Shown piece by piece: positions 42,244-51,238 of a stretch of 64,000 nt of DNA. The position numbers and the translations under genes were made by a program. This DNA is from Nevskiaceae bacterium (GTDB lineage Bacteria > Pseudomonadota > Gammaproteobacteria > Nevskiales > Nevskiaceae): assembly GCA_004297005.1 (NCBI GenBank), contig SCVA01000052.1:19700-83699 (forward strand), written 5' to 3'. The stretch's first letter is position 1, and the number at the start of each line of letters is the position of its first letter. The notes below the pieces were generated by a model. That model was not told where the DNA came from and did no database searches. It was given only the letters and a program-made list of their open reading frames with translations.

Positions 42244-43485
42244 TCATGCCGCCGCCTCTTTGCGGAACAAGTCGCGCAGGACCGGGTAGACCTCGCCGCG
42301 TTCGGTGACCGAGCGGGTGGCGAAGTGCGGGCTGTCGATGCGCGAGTAGGCATGCATCAGCGGGCTCAGACGCTCCGGGTTGTCCGGGGTTTCGAGATAG
42401 GCGAAGTAGCGCAGTTGCGGCAGCAGTTGCTCGGCCAGCAGGGCGCGGCTCTTCTCCGGATCGGCGCCGAAAGCGTCGCCGTCCGAGACCTGCGCGCCAT
42501 AGATGTTCCACTGCCCGGACGGAAAGCGTTCGGCGATGATCTCCTGCATCAGCTTGAGTGCCGACAGCACCACCGTGCCGCCCGACTGCGGGTCGTGGAA
42601 GAAGGCGTCCTCGTCGACTTCCTGGGCGTCGTCGGTGTGGCGGATGAACACCAGCTGCACCCGCTCGTACTTGCGGGTCAGGAACAGGTACAGCAGGGTG
42701 AAAAAGCGCTTGGCGAGATCTTTCTTCTCCTCGGTCATCGAGGCCGAGACATCCATCAGGCAGAACATCACCGCGCGCGAAATCGGTTGCGGCACCCGCA
42801 CCCGGTGGCGGTAGCGCAAATCCATATCGTCGAGGAAGGGAATCTTGCGCAGGCGTTGCTCCAGCAACGCCCTTTCGGCTTCCAGCTTCGGGCTGGCACC
42901 TTCGTCGGTGACTTGCTGTTCGACTCGGTTCAGCTCGCGGCGGATCGGGCTGCCGAGCGCGATCCGCCGCGCCATGGCGGTGCGCAGTGAGCGCAGCACG
43001 GCGAGATTGGCGGGCACGCCGCTGGGCGTGTAGCCGGCCCGCTGCCATTTGTGGTCGCGCACCTCCCCGAGGAAGTTGCGCACCAGATGCGGCAGTTCCA
43101 GGTCGTCGAAGAACAGGCTGAGAAACTCCTCGCGCGAGAGCGCGAACGTGAAGCTGTCGCGGCCGTCGCCGCCCTCGCCAGCCTCACCGCCGCCACCGCC
43201 CTGGCCGCCGGAGGGGCGGGGCAGGCGATCACCGGGCTGGAAGCTGCGGTTGCCGGGATGCACCGATTCGTGGTCGCCACCCGGACCGTGCCCGAAGCTG
43301 GGTTCGGAGATGTCCTTGACCGGAATGCTGACTGTGCCGCCCTGGTCCATGTCGGTGATCGAGCGCTCTCCGACCATGTCGGTGACCGCCTTCTTCAGTT
43401 GCTCCTTGTAGCGGCGCAGGAAGCGCGCGCGGTTGCTGGCGCTCTTGTTGCGGTCGTTGAGGCGGCGGTCGATGACGATGGACAT
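42244..43485 (-). CDS. yeaH: YeaH/YhbH family protein (DUF444, vWA-like)
   Basis: 413 aa. The N-terminus MSIVIDRRLNDRNKSASNRARFLRRY is the family signature. A Gly-rich flexible stretch follows (GGQGGGGGEAGEGGDG, ~93-108). The C-terminal ~180 residues have a von Willebrand A-like MIDAS motif, CLMDVSASMTEEKK (D-x-S-x-S), and VFIRHTDDAQEVDE. The partner of the PrkA kinase in E. coli and Bacillus relatives; proposed role in nitrogen starvation and stationary-phase responses. It starts 10 bp after the prkA stop, so the two are co-translated or at least co-transcribed. Confidence 0.93.
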   Translation of the reverse strand: MSIVIDRRLNDRNKSASNRARFLRRYKEQLKKAVTDMVGERSITDMDQGGTVSIPVKDISEPSFGHGPGGDHESVHPGNRSFQPGDRLPRPSGGQGGGGGEAGEGGDGRDSFTFALSREEFLSLFFDDLELPHLVRNFLGEVRDHKWQRAGYTPSGVPANLAVLRSLRTAMARRIALGSPIRRELNRVEQQVTDEGASPKLEAERALLEQRLRKIPFLDDMDLRYRHRVRVPQPISRAVMFCLMDVSASMTEEKKDLAKRFFTLLYLFLTRKYERVQLVFIRHTDDAQEVDEDAFFHDPQSGGTVVLSALKLMQEIIAERFPSGQWNIYGAQVSDGDAFGADPEKSRALLAEQLLPQLRYFAYLETPDNPERLSPLMHAYSRIDSPHFATRSVTERGEVYPVLRDLFRKEAAA

Positions 43486-43495
43486 GGCGAGTCGG

Positions 43496-45418
43496 TCACG
43501 CCGACTTCCGAACCCGCAGATACCACTCGGAGAGCAGGCGCACCTGCTTCTCGGTGTAGCCCTTCTCGACCATGCGGCTGACGAAGTTCTCGTGCTTCTT
43601 CTTGTCGTTCTCCGAGGCCTTGGCGTTGAAGCTGATCACCGGCAGCAGCTCCTCGGTGGAGGAGAACATCTTCTTCTCGATCACCTCGCGCAGCTTCTCG
43701 TAGCTGGTCCACTTCGGGTTCTTGCCGCCGTGCTGGGCGCGGGCGCGTAAAACGAAGTTGACGATCTCGTTGCGGAAGTCCTTGGGATTGGCGATGCCGG
43801 CCGGCTTCTCGATCTTCTCCAGATCGGCATTGAGCGCCACGCGGTCGAAGGACTCGCCGGTCTCGGGGTCGCGGTAGTCCTCGTTCTGGATCCAGTAGTC
43901 GGCGAAGGTGACGTAGCGGTCGAAGATGTTCTGGCCGTACTCGGAATAGCTTTCCAGATACGCGGTCTGGATCTCCTTGCCGATGAACTCGGCATAGCGC
44001 GGTGCCAGCCAGCCCTTGATGAAATCCAGATAGCGGCGCTGCTGATCCTCTGGCAATTGCTCGCGCAGGATGCGCTGCTCCAGCACATACATCAGATGCA
44101 CCGGGTTGGCGGCGACCTCGGTCTGGTCGTAGTTGAACACCGAGGACAACACCTTGTAGGCGAAGCGGGTGGAAGTGCCGGTCATGCCCTCGTCGATGCC
44201 GGCGTAGTCGCGGTACTCCTGATACGACTTGGCCGAGGGATCGGTGTCCTTCAGGGTTTCGCCGTCATAGACCCGCATCTTGGCGAAGATGCTGCTGTTC
44301 TCCGGCTCCTTGAGCCGGGTCAGCACCGAGAACTGCGCCATCATTTCCAGCGTGCCGGGCGCGCAGGGCGCGGCGGCCAGCGAGCTGTTCTTGAGCAGCT
44401 TTCGATAGATATTGACCTCTTCCGACACCTGCAGGCAGTAAGGCACCTTGACGATGTAGACGCGGTCGAGGAAGGCCTCGTTGTGCTTGTTGTTGCGGAA
44501 GGCCTGCCACTCGCTCTCGTTGGAGTGCGCCAGGATCAGGCCGTTGAAGGGAATGGCGCTGAAGCCCTCGGTGCCCTTGAAGTTGCCCTCCTGGGTGGCG
44601 GTCAGCAGCGGGTGCAGCATCTTGATCGGCGCCTTGAACATCTCGACGAATTCGAGCAGGCCCTGGTTGGCCAGGCAGAGGCCGCCGGAATAGCTGTAGG
44701 CATCGGGATCGTCCTGCGAATAGGCCTCCAGCTTGCGGATGTCGACCTTGCCGACCAGGCTGGAGATGTCCTGGTTGTTCTCGTCACCCGGTTCGGTCTT
44801 GGCGATCGCGACCTGCTTTAAAACCGAGGGCTGGATGCGTACCACCCGGAACTGCCCGAGATCGCCATCGAACTCGGCCAGGCGCTTGATCGCCCAGGGG
44901 CTGGCGATGCCGGTGAGATAGCGACGCGGGATACCGTACTCGCCCTCCAGCATCGCGGCGTCGCGCTCGGGGTTGAACAAGCCCAGCGGCGACTCGTTGA
45001 TCGGCGAACCTTTCAGCGCATAGATCGGATGCGCCTCCATCAAGGACTTCAGCCGCTCGGCGATGGAAGACTTGCCGCCGCCGACCGGGCCGAGCAGATA
45101 GAGGATCTGCTTGCGTTCTTCGAGGCCCTGGGCGGCGTGCTTGAAGAAGGCCACCACCTGGGCGATGACATCCTCCATGCCGTAGAACTCGCGGAATGCC
45201 GGGTAACGACGGATCACCCGGTTGGAGAAGATCCGCGACAGTCGTGGATCGTTGCGGGTATCGACTACTTCCGGCTCGCCGATGGCGGCGAGCATGCGCT
45301 CGGCGGGCGAGGCATAGGCCATGGGGTTGGTCTTGCACAGCTCCAGATACTCGGGCAGTGACAGTTCCTCGTCGCGGGCCCGTTGATATTGCTGCCGGAA
45401 GGAATCAAACAGTTTCAT
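43496..45418 (-). CDS. prkA: PrkA serine protein kinase / AAA+ ATPase
   Basis: 640 aa from ATG 45418, with AAGGAGC just upstream. A frame extension through a TTG at 45424 adds two residues and is unnecessary. Walker A is LLGPVGGGKSSIAERL (~109-124). The PrkA AAA domain continues with ALKGSPINESPLGLF, and NGLILAHSNESEW is conserved. The C-terminal PrkA kinase-like domain contains VHLMYVLEQRILREQ and WIQNEDYRDPETGES. It corresponds to YeaG of E. coli, induced by nitrogen limitation and stationary phase; cytosolic. It is the first gene of the operon with yeaH and spoVR. Confidence 0.95.
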   Translation of the reverse strand: MKLFDSFRQQYQRARDEELSLPEYLELCKTNPMAYASPAERMLAAIGEPEVVDTRNDPRLSRIFSNRVIRRYPAFREFYGMEDVIAQVVAFFKHAAQGLEERKQILYLLGPVGGGKSSIAERLKSLMEAHPIYALKGSPINESPLGLFNPERDAAMLEGEYGIPRRYLTGIASPWAIKRLAEFDGDLGQFRVVRIQPSVLKQVAIAKTEPGDENNQDISSLVGKVDIRKLEAYSQDDPDAYSYSGGLCLANQGLLEFVEMFKAPIKMLHPLLTATQEGNFKGTEGFSAIPFNGLILAHSNESEWQAFRNNKHNEAFLDRVYIVKVPYCLQVSEEVNIYRKLLKNSSLAAAPCAPGTLEMMAQFSVLTRLKEPENSSIFAKMRVYDGETLKDTDPSAKSYQEYRDYAGIDEGMTGTSTRFAYKVLSSVFNYDQTEVAANPVHLMYVLEQRILREQLPEDQQRRYLDFIKGWLAPRYAEFIGKEIQTAYLESYSEYGQNIFDRYVTFADYWIQNEDYRDPETGESFDRVALNADLEKIEKPAGIANPKDFRNEIVNFVLRARAQHGGKNPKWTSYEKLREVIEKKMFSSTEELLPVISFNAKASENDKKKHENFVSRMVEKGYTEKQVRLLSEWYLRVRKSA

Positions 45419-45866
45419 GGCCAAGCTCCTTGCAGATTCCGTGGTAATGCGGCCACGGTTATGCCGGTAGACCGCGTCGCGGTCGAAATTGCGTCAAGCC
45501 GTTCGGGTGCGGGCGACAGGTGGGCGTAATCGGGCGCTAGGCGCTTTAGCGTCGGCGATTGCTGCCTTTGCCTGCATGGTCTCCTCCGCGAAAAAGGAAA
45601 GTCCCGAGCTGTCGGAATTAAGCCTTGCAAGAATCGGGCGCAAGTGCGCACTCCGGCCCGACCAGCGGAGGTGGCCGACCGCCGGCGCGGCGAGGCTGCT
45701 CGGGAGGCTGACGCTGGGCAGCCGGGCTGCCTGAGTGCTGCTTTTCGAGCGAGTCAAAAAAGGCGAGCGTCGGGCTTACGGCGCCGGGCTCACGCCGGCT
45801 GGCGGCTGCATTTTTGTCATGGCGCGCCCTAACTCGGGCGATCGCCGGTGGCGTCCCGCTCCCTGG
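45419..45866. other. Gene-free stretch between prkA and the astC/argD promoter
   Basis: The ~450 bp upstream of prkA (minus) hold no convincing gene. A minus-strand frame at 45494-45757 has no family resemblance, no ribosome site and an arginine/serine-rich composition typical of GC-rich noise. The prkA promoter must lie here, but I could not identify it. The segment 45561-45640 is less GC-rich. Confidence 0.5.
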
Positions 45867-45895
45867 TCTTGGCCCTGGGTCTGCTTGGGTATAAT
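45867..45895 (+). promoter_or_regulatory. Promoter of the astC/argD leader
   Basis: A TATAAT box at 45890-45895 (context GGGTATAATTTGCG). The -35 is weaker: TTGGCC at 45869-45874 with a 15-bp spacer, or TCTTGG at 45867-45872 with 17 bp. It points at astC/argD, leaving a ~135-nt leader. Confidence 0.6.
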
Positions 45896-45997
45896 TTGCG
45901 CCCTGAACCTGACGGCCCTTGGGCTGCTTTTTCTTGAAGGCCGGGCGGTAAGTTCAGGCCGGGCCGGCGGAGCCGGCAGCCACCGTGGTTCATCAGG

Positions 45998-46021
45998 CCC
46001 GCGAGCCGCTCGCGGGTTTTT
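45998..46021 (+). terminator. Intrinsic terminator inside the astC/argD leader
   Basis: CCCGCGAG-CCG-CTCGCGGG followed by TTTTT. It ends 18 bp before the astC/argD ATG (46039) and downstream of the promoter at 45867-45895, so it could act as an attenuator, or end a short RNA. Confidence 0.75.
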
Positions 46022-46038
46022 GCGTTCTGGAGTCGCCC

Positions 46039-47253
46039 ATGCAAGTCAGCCGTCAGACCTTCAACGAGGTCATGGTCCCCAATTACCAGCCTGCCGAGAT
46101 CATTCCGGTGCGCGGTGAGGCTTCGCGACTCTGGGATCAGCAGGGCCGCGAGTACATCGACCTGGCGGGCGGTATCGCCGTCACTGTGCTGGGTCATGCC
46201 CATCCGGCGATGATCGGGGCTCTTCAAGAGCAGGCCGGCAAGCTCTGGCATCTGTCCAACGTGATGACCAACGAGCCGGCGCTGCGTCTGGCCAAGAAGC
46301 TCACCGAGGCGACCTTCGCCGAGCGGGTGTTCTTCTGCAATTCCGGCGCCGAGGCCAACGAGGCGGCGTTCAAGCTGGCGCGCCGCTATGGCAACAACAT
46401 CGGCCCGCACAAGAACAAGATCCTCTCGTTCTTCAACGGCTTTCACGGTCGCACGCTGTTCACCGTGAGCGTCGGCGGCCAGGCCAAGTACACCCAGGGC
46501 TTCGAGCCGATCCCGGGCGGCATCCGCCACCTGCCGTTCAACGATCTCAAGGCGCTCGAAGCGGCGATGAGCGACGAGGTCTGCGCCATCGTGCTCGAGC
46601 CGGTGCAGGGCGAGGGCGGCATCCTGCCGGCCAGCAAGGAATTCATCGAGGGTGCCCGCGCGCTGGCGACCAAGTACAACGCGCTGCTGATCTTCGACGA
46701 AGTTCAGTCCGGCAATGGCCGCAGCGGTCAGCTTTACGCCTACCAGCACTATGGCGTGACGCCGGACGTGCTGACCACCGCCAAGGGCCTGGGCGGCGGC
46801 ATTCCGATCGGCGCCATGCTGACCACCGCCAAGATCGCCGAGACCCTGGCCTTCGGCACCCACGGCAGCACCTATGGCGGCAACCCGCTGGCCTGCGCGG
46901 TCGCCGAGGCGGTGTTCGACGTCATCAATACCCCGGCGATCCGCGCCAACGTCGCCGCCCGCGGCGCCCAGTTGCGCGAGGGCCTGCTTGCCATCGGCCA
47001 GCGCTACGGCGTGTTCGAGGGCGTGCGTGGCTTGGGCCTGTTGCTGGGCGCGCCGGTGACTGCGGCCTGGAAGGGCAAGGCCAAGGAGATCGTCAACGCC
47101 GGCCTCAAGCACGGCGTCTGGACCCTGGTTGCCGGTCCCGATGTGCTGCGTCTGGCCCCGGCGCTGAATATCACCGAAGCCGAGGTGGCCGAAGGGCTGA
47201 AGCGACTCGACGCCGCCTGCGCGGAGCTGAGCGCGCCGGCCCAGGTGGCTTGA
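46039..47253 (+). CDS. astC: Acetylornithine / succinylornithine aminotransferase
   Basis: 404 aa. Class III PLP aminotransferase: [53 protein letters not shown] and the PLP lysine in [10 protein letters not shown] (Lys249). Sequence fits the ArgD/AstC group, which interconverts N-acetyl- or N-succinyl-ornithine and the semialdehyde. Because astB lies 14 kb away in the same window, the catabolic AST role is favoured, but ArgD cannot be excluded. The ATG has GGAG 7 bp upstream and follows an intrinsic terminator. A 41-bp fragment of this gene (around codons 337-350) is repeated at 50697-50737. Confidence 0.9.
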   Translation: MQVSRQTFNEVMVPNYQPAEIIPVRGEASRLWDQQGREYIDLAGGIAVTVLGHAHPAMIGALQEQAGKLWHLSNVMTNEPALRLAKKLTEATFAERVFFCNSGAEANEAAFKLARRYGNNIGPHKNKILSFFNGFHGRTLFTVSVGGQAKYTQGFEPIPGGIRHLPFNDLKALEAAMSDEVCAIVLEPVQGEGGILPASKEFIEGARALATKYNALLIFDEVQSGNGRSGQLYAYQHYGVTPDVLTTAKGLGGGIPIGAMLTTAKIAETLAFGTHGSTYGGNPLACAVAEAVFDVINTPAIRANVAARGAQLREGLLAIGQRYGVFEGVRGLGLLLGAPVTAAWKGKAKEIVNAGLKHGVWTLVAGPDVLRLAPALNITEAEVAEGLKRLDAACAELSAPAQVA

Positions 47254-47415
47254 GCCGGGACCGGGTAATCCGAGGACGCCGGGCAAGGACATCGTTACAC
47301 GTCGTTACGCATTGGCGGTTCTGGAAGCAGGCCTTCGCAATTTCAGCGTCACAAGCGGTAACTAGCGTGTCTGGCTGACGCGCCGCCGTTGTGGCGCACC
47401 TGCGAACGGACTGTC

Positions 47416-49065
47416 ATGGATCGACGCGCCTTTCTCCGAGGGATGGGTTTTGCCTCGGGCAGCGTACTGCTGCCGCTGCTTGTTCACTGTGGCCGCTCGG
47501 AGGAGCCGGAGGCGCCGGCCGGCAAGGTCGAATTCCTGCATGGCATTGCCAGCGGCGATCCGCTCGCGGACCGCGTCATCCTCTGGACCCGGGTTACCCC
47601 GGAGCAGGAGGCCGCGGTGCGGGTGCGGTACCGGGTATGGCGCGACCCGGCGCTGTCGGATCTGCTGGTCGAGGCCGAGGTGCTTACCGACGCCAGCCGC
47701 GATTACACGGTGAAGGTCGATGTCGAGGGCCTGCAGCCGGGAACGACTTATTACTACCGCTTCGAGGCCGGTGCCGCGCAATCGTCGGTCGGCCGCACCA
47801 AGACCCTGCCGGTCGGCGCGGTGGAGCGCCTGCGATTCGCCTTCACCTCCTGCGCCAACTATCCGGCCGGCTACTTCGGCAGCTATCGGCACATGGCGGC
47901 GCGCGCCGATCTCGACGCGGTGTTCCATCTCGGCGACTACCTCTACGAAAGCGGCAGCAGCGGAGAGGATGGCCTGAACCGCGACCATAGCAACGGCGCG
48001 GAAATCGTCACGCTGTCCGACTATCGCGCGCGCCACGCGCAATACCGCACCGATCCGGACCTGCAGGCGATGACGCGCCAGCACCCGATGATCTGCGTCT
48101 GGGACGACCACGAGTCGACCAACGATTCCTGGTACGGCGGTGCCGAGAACCACCAGCCGGATACCGAGGGCGACTGGTTCGAGCGCAAGTCGGTCTCGAT
48201 CCAGGCCTACTTCGAGTGGCTGCCGATCCGCCTCGTCGATCCGACCGATCCGCAGCGCATCTGGCGCCAGTTCGTATTCGGCGATCTGGTCGATCTGCTG
48301 ATGCTCGACACCCGGCTCTACGGCCGCGACGAGCAGCTGACGCAGGCCCTCGCCGGGCAGGTCAACAACCCGAACCGCCAGTTGCTCGGCGACCGCCAGC
48401 AGGACTGGCTCGCCCTGCGTCTGGTCGAATCGGCCGCGCGCTGGAAGCTGCTCGGGCAGCAGGTCATGTTCGGCCAGTTGCGCCTGCTGACCCTGCCCGA
48501 GCTCGAGCTGCTCGGCATCGAGCTGACCAACGAGTTGCTCGCGATCAATCCAGACCAGTGGGACGGCTACCCGGCCGCGCGCCAGCGCGTGTTCGACGCG
48601 GTCGACGCCGGCCAGGTGCAGAACATGGTCGTGCTCACCGGCGACATCCACAGCTCCTGGGGTGTAGAGCTCTACAGAGATCCCGGCGAACTGGCGAATC
48701 TGCTCGCCAACACCATCGGCGATCCCCTCGACCTGGGCCTGATCAAGGCCGACGGTGTCGAGTTCGTGTCGCCGTCGGTGACCTCCTCGGGCTTCCCGCC
48801 CGGCACGACGGCGCTGCTGCGCCTGGTGTTCGGCCTCACCGATCCGCACATCAAGTACTTCGAGGGCGAGCGCCACGGTTATGTGCTGCTCGACATCACC
48901 CACGAGCGCTGCCAAGGCGAGTGGTGGTATGTCGACAGCATCCTCGACGCGCAGACCGCGGAAACCTTCGGCAAGGCGCAGTACACGCTCGCCGGCGAGA
49001 ACCGGCTGCGCGACGCCGACGGACCCAGCGAACCCAGGCCAGAGTCCTCGGCTCCGGCCCCCTGA
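47416..49065 (+). CDS. phoD: PhoD-like alkaline phosphatase, copy 2
   Basis: 549 aa. The N-terminus MDRRAFLRGMGFASG carries a Tat motif (Arg3-Arg4), and LLVHC (Cys25) could be a lipobox. The PhoD N-terminal domain (FLHGIASGDPLADRVILWTRV) is followed by a metallophosphatase domain with FHLGDYLYESG, CVWDDHESTNDSW and LTGDIHSSW. It is a canonical PhoD (YQHGVASGDP-type) and clearly divergent from the copy at 13478-15157. Expected role: periplasmic phosphodiesterase/monoesterase for phosphorus scavenging. It is followed 36 bp later by a PhoX-like gene, a common pairing. No Pho box was recognised upstream. Confidence 0.9.
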   Translation: MDRRAFLRGMGFASGSVLLPLLVHCGRSEEPEAPAGKVEFLHGIASGDPLADRVILWTRVTPEQEAAVRVRYRVWRDPALSDLLVEAEVLTDASRDYTVKVDVEGLQPGTTYYYRFEAGAAQSSVGRTKTLPVGAVERLRFAFTSCANYPAGYFGSYRHMAARADLDAVFHLGDYLYESGSSGEDGLNRDHSNGAEIVTLSDYRARHAQYRTDPDLQAMTRQHPMICVWDDHESTNDSWYGGAENHQPDTEGDWFERKSVSIQAYFEWLPIRLVDPTDPQRIWRQFVFGDLVDLLMLDTRLYGRDEQLTQALAGQVNNPNRQLLGDRQQDWLALRLVESAARWKLLGQQVMFGQLRLLTLPELELLGIELTNELLAINPDQWDGYPAARQRVFDAVDAGQVQNMVVLTGDIHSSWGVELYRDPGELANLLANTIGDPLDLGLIKADGVEFVSPSVTSSGFPPGTTALLRLVFGLTDPHIKYFEGERHGYVLLDITHERCQGEWWYVDSILDAQTAETFGKAQYTLAGENRLRDADGPSEPRPESSAPAP

Positions 49066-49101
49066 TGCGCGACCACGCGCTGCCCCGATGGAGTTGACAC
49101 G

Positions 49102-50415
49102 ATGTTCCGCCCTTTGCCACACCGTTTTCCGCGCCTCGATCACCGGGGCTTGAGTCGCCGTGAGTTCCTACGCCGCAGCCTCGCGGTTTCGGGTGTTGTC
49201 GCCACCGGTCCACTGCTGTGGAGCTGTGGCTCCAGCTCAGCCCCCGGCTCCAGCCCTGGCGGCACCGTGCTCGCGCCCTCGCTCACCAAGCTCGGCGCGC
49301 TGCGCGAGGCAGACGCCAACGGCATCATGCTGCCGGAGGGCTTCAGCTCGCGCGTGGTCGCCGAGTCCGGCCTGCCGATCGTCTCCGATCTGATCGGCGG
49401 CATACTCGGGCCCGTGCTCGGCTACAGCTGGCATACCTTCCCGGACGGCGGTGCGACCTTCGCGGCCGACGACGGCGGCTGGGTCTACGTCTCCAACAGC
49501 GAGTCCGTGCCCGGCGGCGTCGGCGCGCTGCGCTTCAACGCCGCCGGCGAGCGCGTCGATGCCTACCGGCTCCTGTCCGGCACCACGCTCAATTGCGCCG
49601 GTGGACCGACGCCCTGGGGCACTTGGCTGTCCTGCGAGGAAAAGACCAACGGGCGCGTGCACGAGTGCTTTCCGTTCGGCTCGGCCGGCGACGCGCAGGC
49701 GCGGCCTGCGCTGGGTACTTTCGATCACGAAGCGGTCGCGGTCGATCCGCAGCGGCGCCAGTTGTTGCTCACCGAGGACACCGACGACGCGCGCTTCTAC
49801 CGCTTCGTCCCCAGCACCACGGACTGGCCGGCTGGTGCCGTACGTCCGGCGCTCCAGGATGGCGTGCTGCAGGTCATGGTGGTGCCGGGCGTCGCCGACT
49901 CGCGCGACATCCCGCTCGACTCGCCGCCGCTGGCCGTGCAGTGGCTGGATGCGCTCAATCCCGACCAGCCGCAGAGCCAGAACCGCATTGCCGAGACGAC
50001 GGTCTTCGCCGGCTCCGAGGGCATCTGGTACGTCGATGGCATCGTCTACTTCACCTGCAAATCGGGCAACCGCGTCTGGGCCTACGACGCCGAGCGGCAG
50101 ACGATTGAATTGATCTACGACGACGACGCCCACGGCGGCGACGCCGCCCCGCTGCGCGGCGTCGACAACTGCGTCGTCTACGGCCCGACGCGCGACCTTG
50201 TCGTCGCCGAGGACGGCGGCGACATGCGCATTGCCGCCATCGCGCCCGACGGCACCGTGGCGCCGATCCTGCAGATCGTCGGCCAGGATAATTCGGAGAT
50301 CACCGGCCCCGCGTTCTCGCCGGACGGCACGCGCCTCTACTTCAGCTCGCAGCGCGGCGGCAGGCTGGCCGGCGGCATCACCTACGAGGTGAGCGGGCCC
50401 TTCCAGGCTCCCTGA
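49102..50415 (+). CDS. PhoX-like Tat-exported protein (DUF839)
   Basis: 437 aa. A classic Tat leader, LSRREFLRRSLAVSGVVATG, is followed by LLWSC (Cys42), so a lipoprotein is possible. The mature part is a beta-propeller of the PhoX/DUF839 family: WHTFPDGGATFAADDGGWVYVSNSE, NCAGGPTPWGTWLSCEE, FDHEAVAVDPQRRQLLLTED, VYFTCKSGNRVWAYD, PLRGVDNCVVYGPTRDLVVAEDGG and TGPAFSPDGTRLYFSSQRG. The conserved GGPTPWGTWLSCEE block is the family's metal-site region. PhoX enzymes are Fe/Ca-dependent phosphatases, but several DUF839 relatives have untested function. Adjacent phoD supports a phosphorus role. Confidence 0.87.
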   Translation: MFRPLPHRFPRLDHRGLSRREFLRRSLAVSGVVATGPLLWSCGSSSAPGSSPGGTVLAPSLTKLGALREADANGIMLPEGFSSRVVAESGLPIVSDLIGGILGPVLGYSWHTFPDGGATFAADDGGWVYVSNSESVPGGVGALRFNAAGERVDAYRLLSGTTLNCAGGPTPWGTWLSCEEKTNGRVHECFPFGSAGDAQARPALGTFDHEAVAVDPQRRQLLLTEDTDDARFYRFVPSTTDWPAGAVRPALQDGVLQVMVVPGVADSRDIPLDSPPLAVQWLDALNPDQPQSQNRIAETTVFAGSEGIWYVDGIVYFTCKSGNRVWAYDAERQTIELIYDDDAHGGDAAPLRGVDNCVVYGPTRDLVVAEDGGDMRIAAIAPDGTVAPILQIVGQDNSEITGPAFSPDGTRLYFSSQRGGRLAGGITYEVSGPFQAP

Positions 50416-50436
50416 CTCCAGCGAAGGCAAGGGGGA

Positions 50437-50616
50437 GTGAGCCCACTGACCGATCCGGAATGGTGTTGTGGGCTGGCCTTCACCTCGGCTGCCGACCTGC
50501 TGTCCGACCGGAGCTACACCGTGGTGGTCACCGAACAGCCGATCAACTACCTGGGCCAGAAACCGCTGTCGGCCTATGGTTGGAGCTTCCGCACGGCTAC
50601 CGGCACCAGCCCCTGA
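50437..50616 (+). pseudogene. Possible coding remnant, 59 codons
   Basis: From GTG 50437, preceded by a purine run GGGGGA, an open frame reads S-P-L-T-D-P-E-W-C-C-G and continues with RSYTVVVTEQPINYLGQ to the stop at 50616. The composition (YTVVVTEQ, YGWSFRTATGTS) looks protein-like and beta-rich, unlike a random GC frame. It has no recognisable family and is too short to be a complete known domain. It may be the tail of a degraded secreted protein, or a genuine small ORF. Confidence 0.3.
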
Positions 50617-50696
50617 CCTCCCCGGACTCCATGTCGTCCAGATCCCGCCGCCATTCTGATCGTTTCCTCCGCCTGCCAGCGGGCCAGTTTTTTTGC

Positions 50697-50737
50697 GCGC
50701 GCCGGTGACCGCGGCCTGGAAGGGCAAGGCCAAGGAG
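50697..50737 (+). pseudogene. 41-bp fragment of astC/argD
   Basis: It matches the stretch of astC/argD beginning at about 47048 (encoding [13 protein letters not shown]) at 40 of 41 positions by eye, then diverges and stops. Both copies are on the + strand, so they flank the phoD-PhoX pair as a direct repeat. Confidence 0.7.
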
Positions 50738-50862
50738 GCCTGAACTCCAAAGGTATTGAGCGGGGGCGGGCGGTGCCTTGAACGGCCCCGACGGGAACTT
50801 GCCTGCATGCCTGGGGTCTGCCGGATTCTCGCGCTCCGCTATTCGGCGGATGCGCGTATAGA

Positions 50863-51159
50863 ATGGCCCCGTCCATGCGCGTCTCCGCCTTCCACAGCGT
50901 CCTGCTGGTTCTGGTACTGACTTTCGGTCAGTGGCTGAACTTGGCCCATGCCAGCAAGCATGAGCCACTGTCGGGCAGCGAACGGACTTGCGAGTACTGC
51001 GTCCACGCCCAGGGTCTAGGCGCGGGTCTGGCGGACTTGCCGCGGCTCAGTGCGCCCAGCTTGTTGCACGAGGCGCCACGGGCGCCGATTCATCGTTCGG
51101 TCAGCGTCGCCGCGCCGGCCCACTATCCGATTCGCGGCCCTCCTCTCTCCCTGGTCTGA
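50863..51159 (+). CDS. Small secreted Cys/His protein, zinc-operon chaperone type
   Basis: 98 aa (94 if ATG 50875 is used). A hydrophobic leader (FHSVLLVLVLTFGQWLNLAHA) is followed by SKHEPLSGSERTCEYCVHAQGLGAGL. The C-x-x-C-x-H cluster could bind a metal. Proteins of this size and pattern (DUF2946-like) are found next to ZnuA-type genes and have been annotated as zinc-uptake-associated chaperones; that role is inferred from context and resemblance. A TATAGA hexamer overlaps the first ATG, which would favour the second start. It is the first gene of a + strand run with a porin-like protein, ZnuA-like and ZnuB-like genes. Confidence 0.6.
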   Translation: MAPSMRVSAFHSVLLVLVLTFGQWLNLAHASKHEPLSGSERTCEYCVHAQGLGAGLADLPRLSAPSLLHEAPRAPIHRSVSVAAPAHYPIRGPPLSLV

Positions 51160-51238
51160 TCCCGCGTTCCGGCATGCCCTGCGCCTGCCGGTTTTCGTCG
51201 TTGCACGCAACGACCGATCTGGATTTGGAAGAGAACCC

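Larger units (their letters stand above)
50416..50862. other. 447-bp gap with gene remnants
   Basis: It contains a 59-codon frame at 50437-50616 and a 41-bp astC/argD fragment at 50697-50737, and otherwise nothing I recognise. It looks like a scar of recombination between the PhoX-like gene and the zinc operon. Confidence 0.5.

Noticed and set aside
45494..45757. Possible 87-aa minus-strand gene upstream of prkA
   Set aside because: No family resemblance, no ribosome site and a noise-like Arg/Ser/Ala composition.
50820..50875. Zur box upstream of the zinc-type operon
   Set aside because: No AT-rich palindrome of the gammaproteobacterial Zur type was found; only a TATAGA hexamer.
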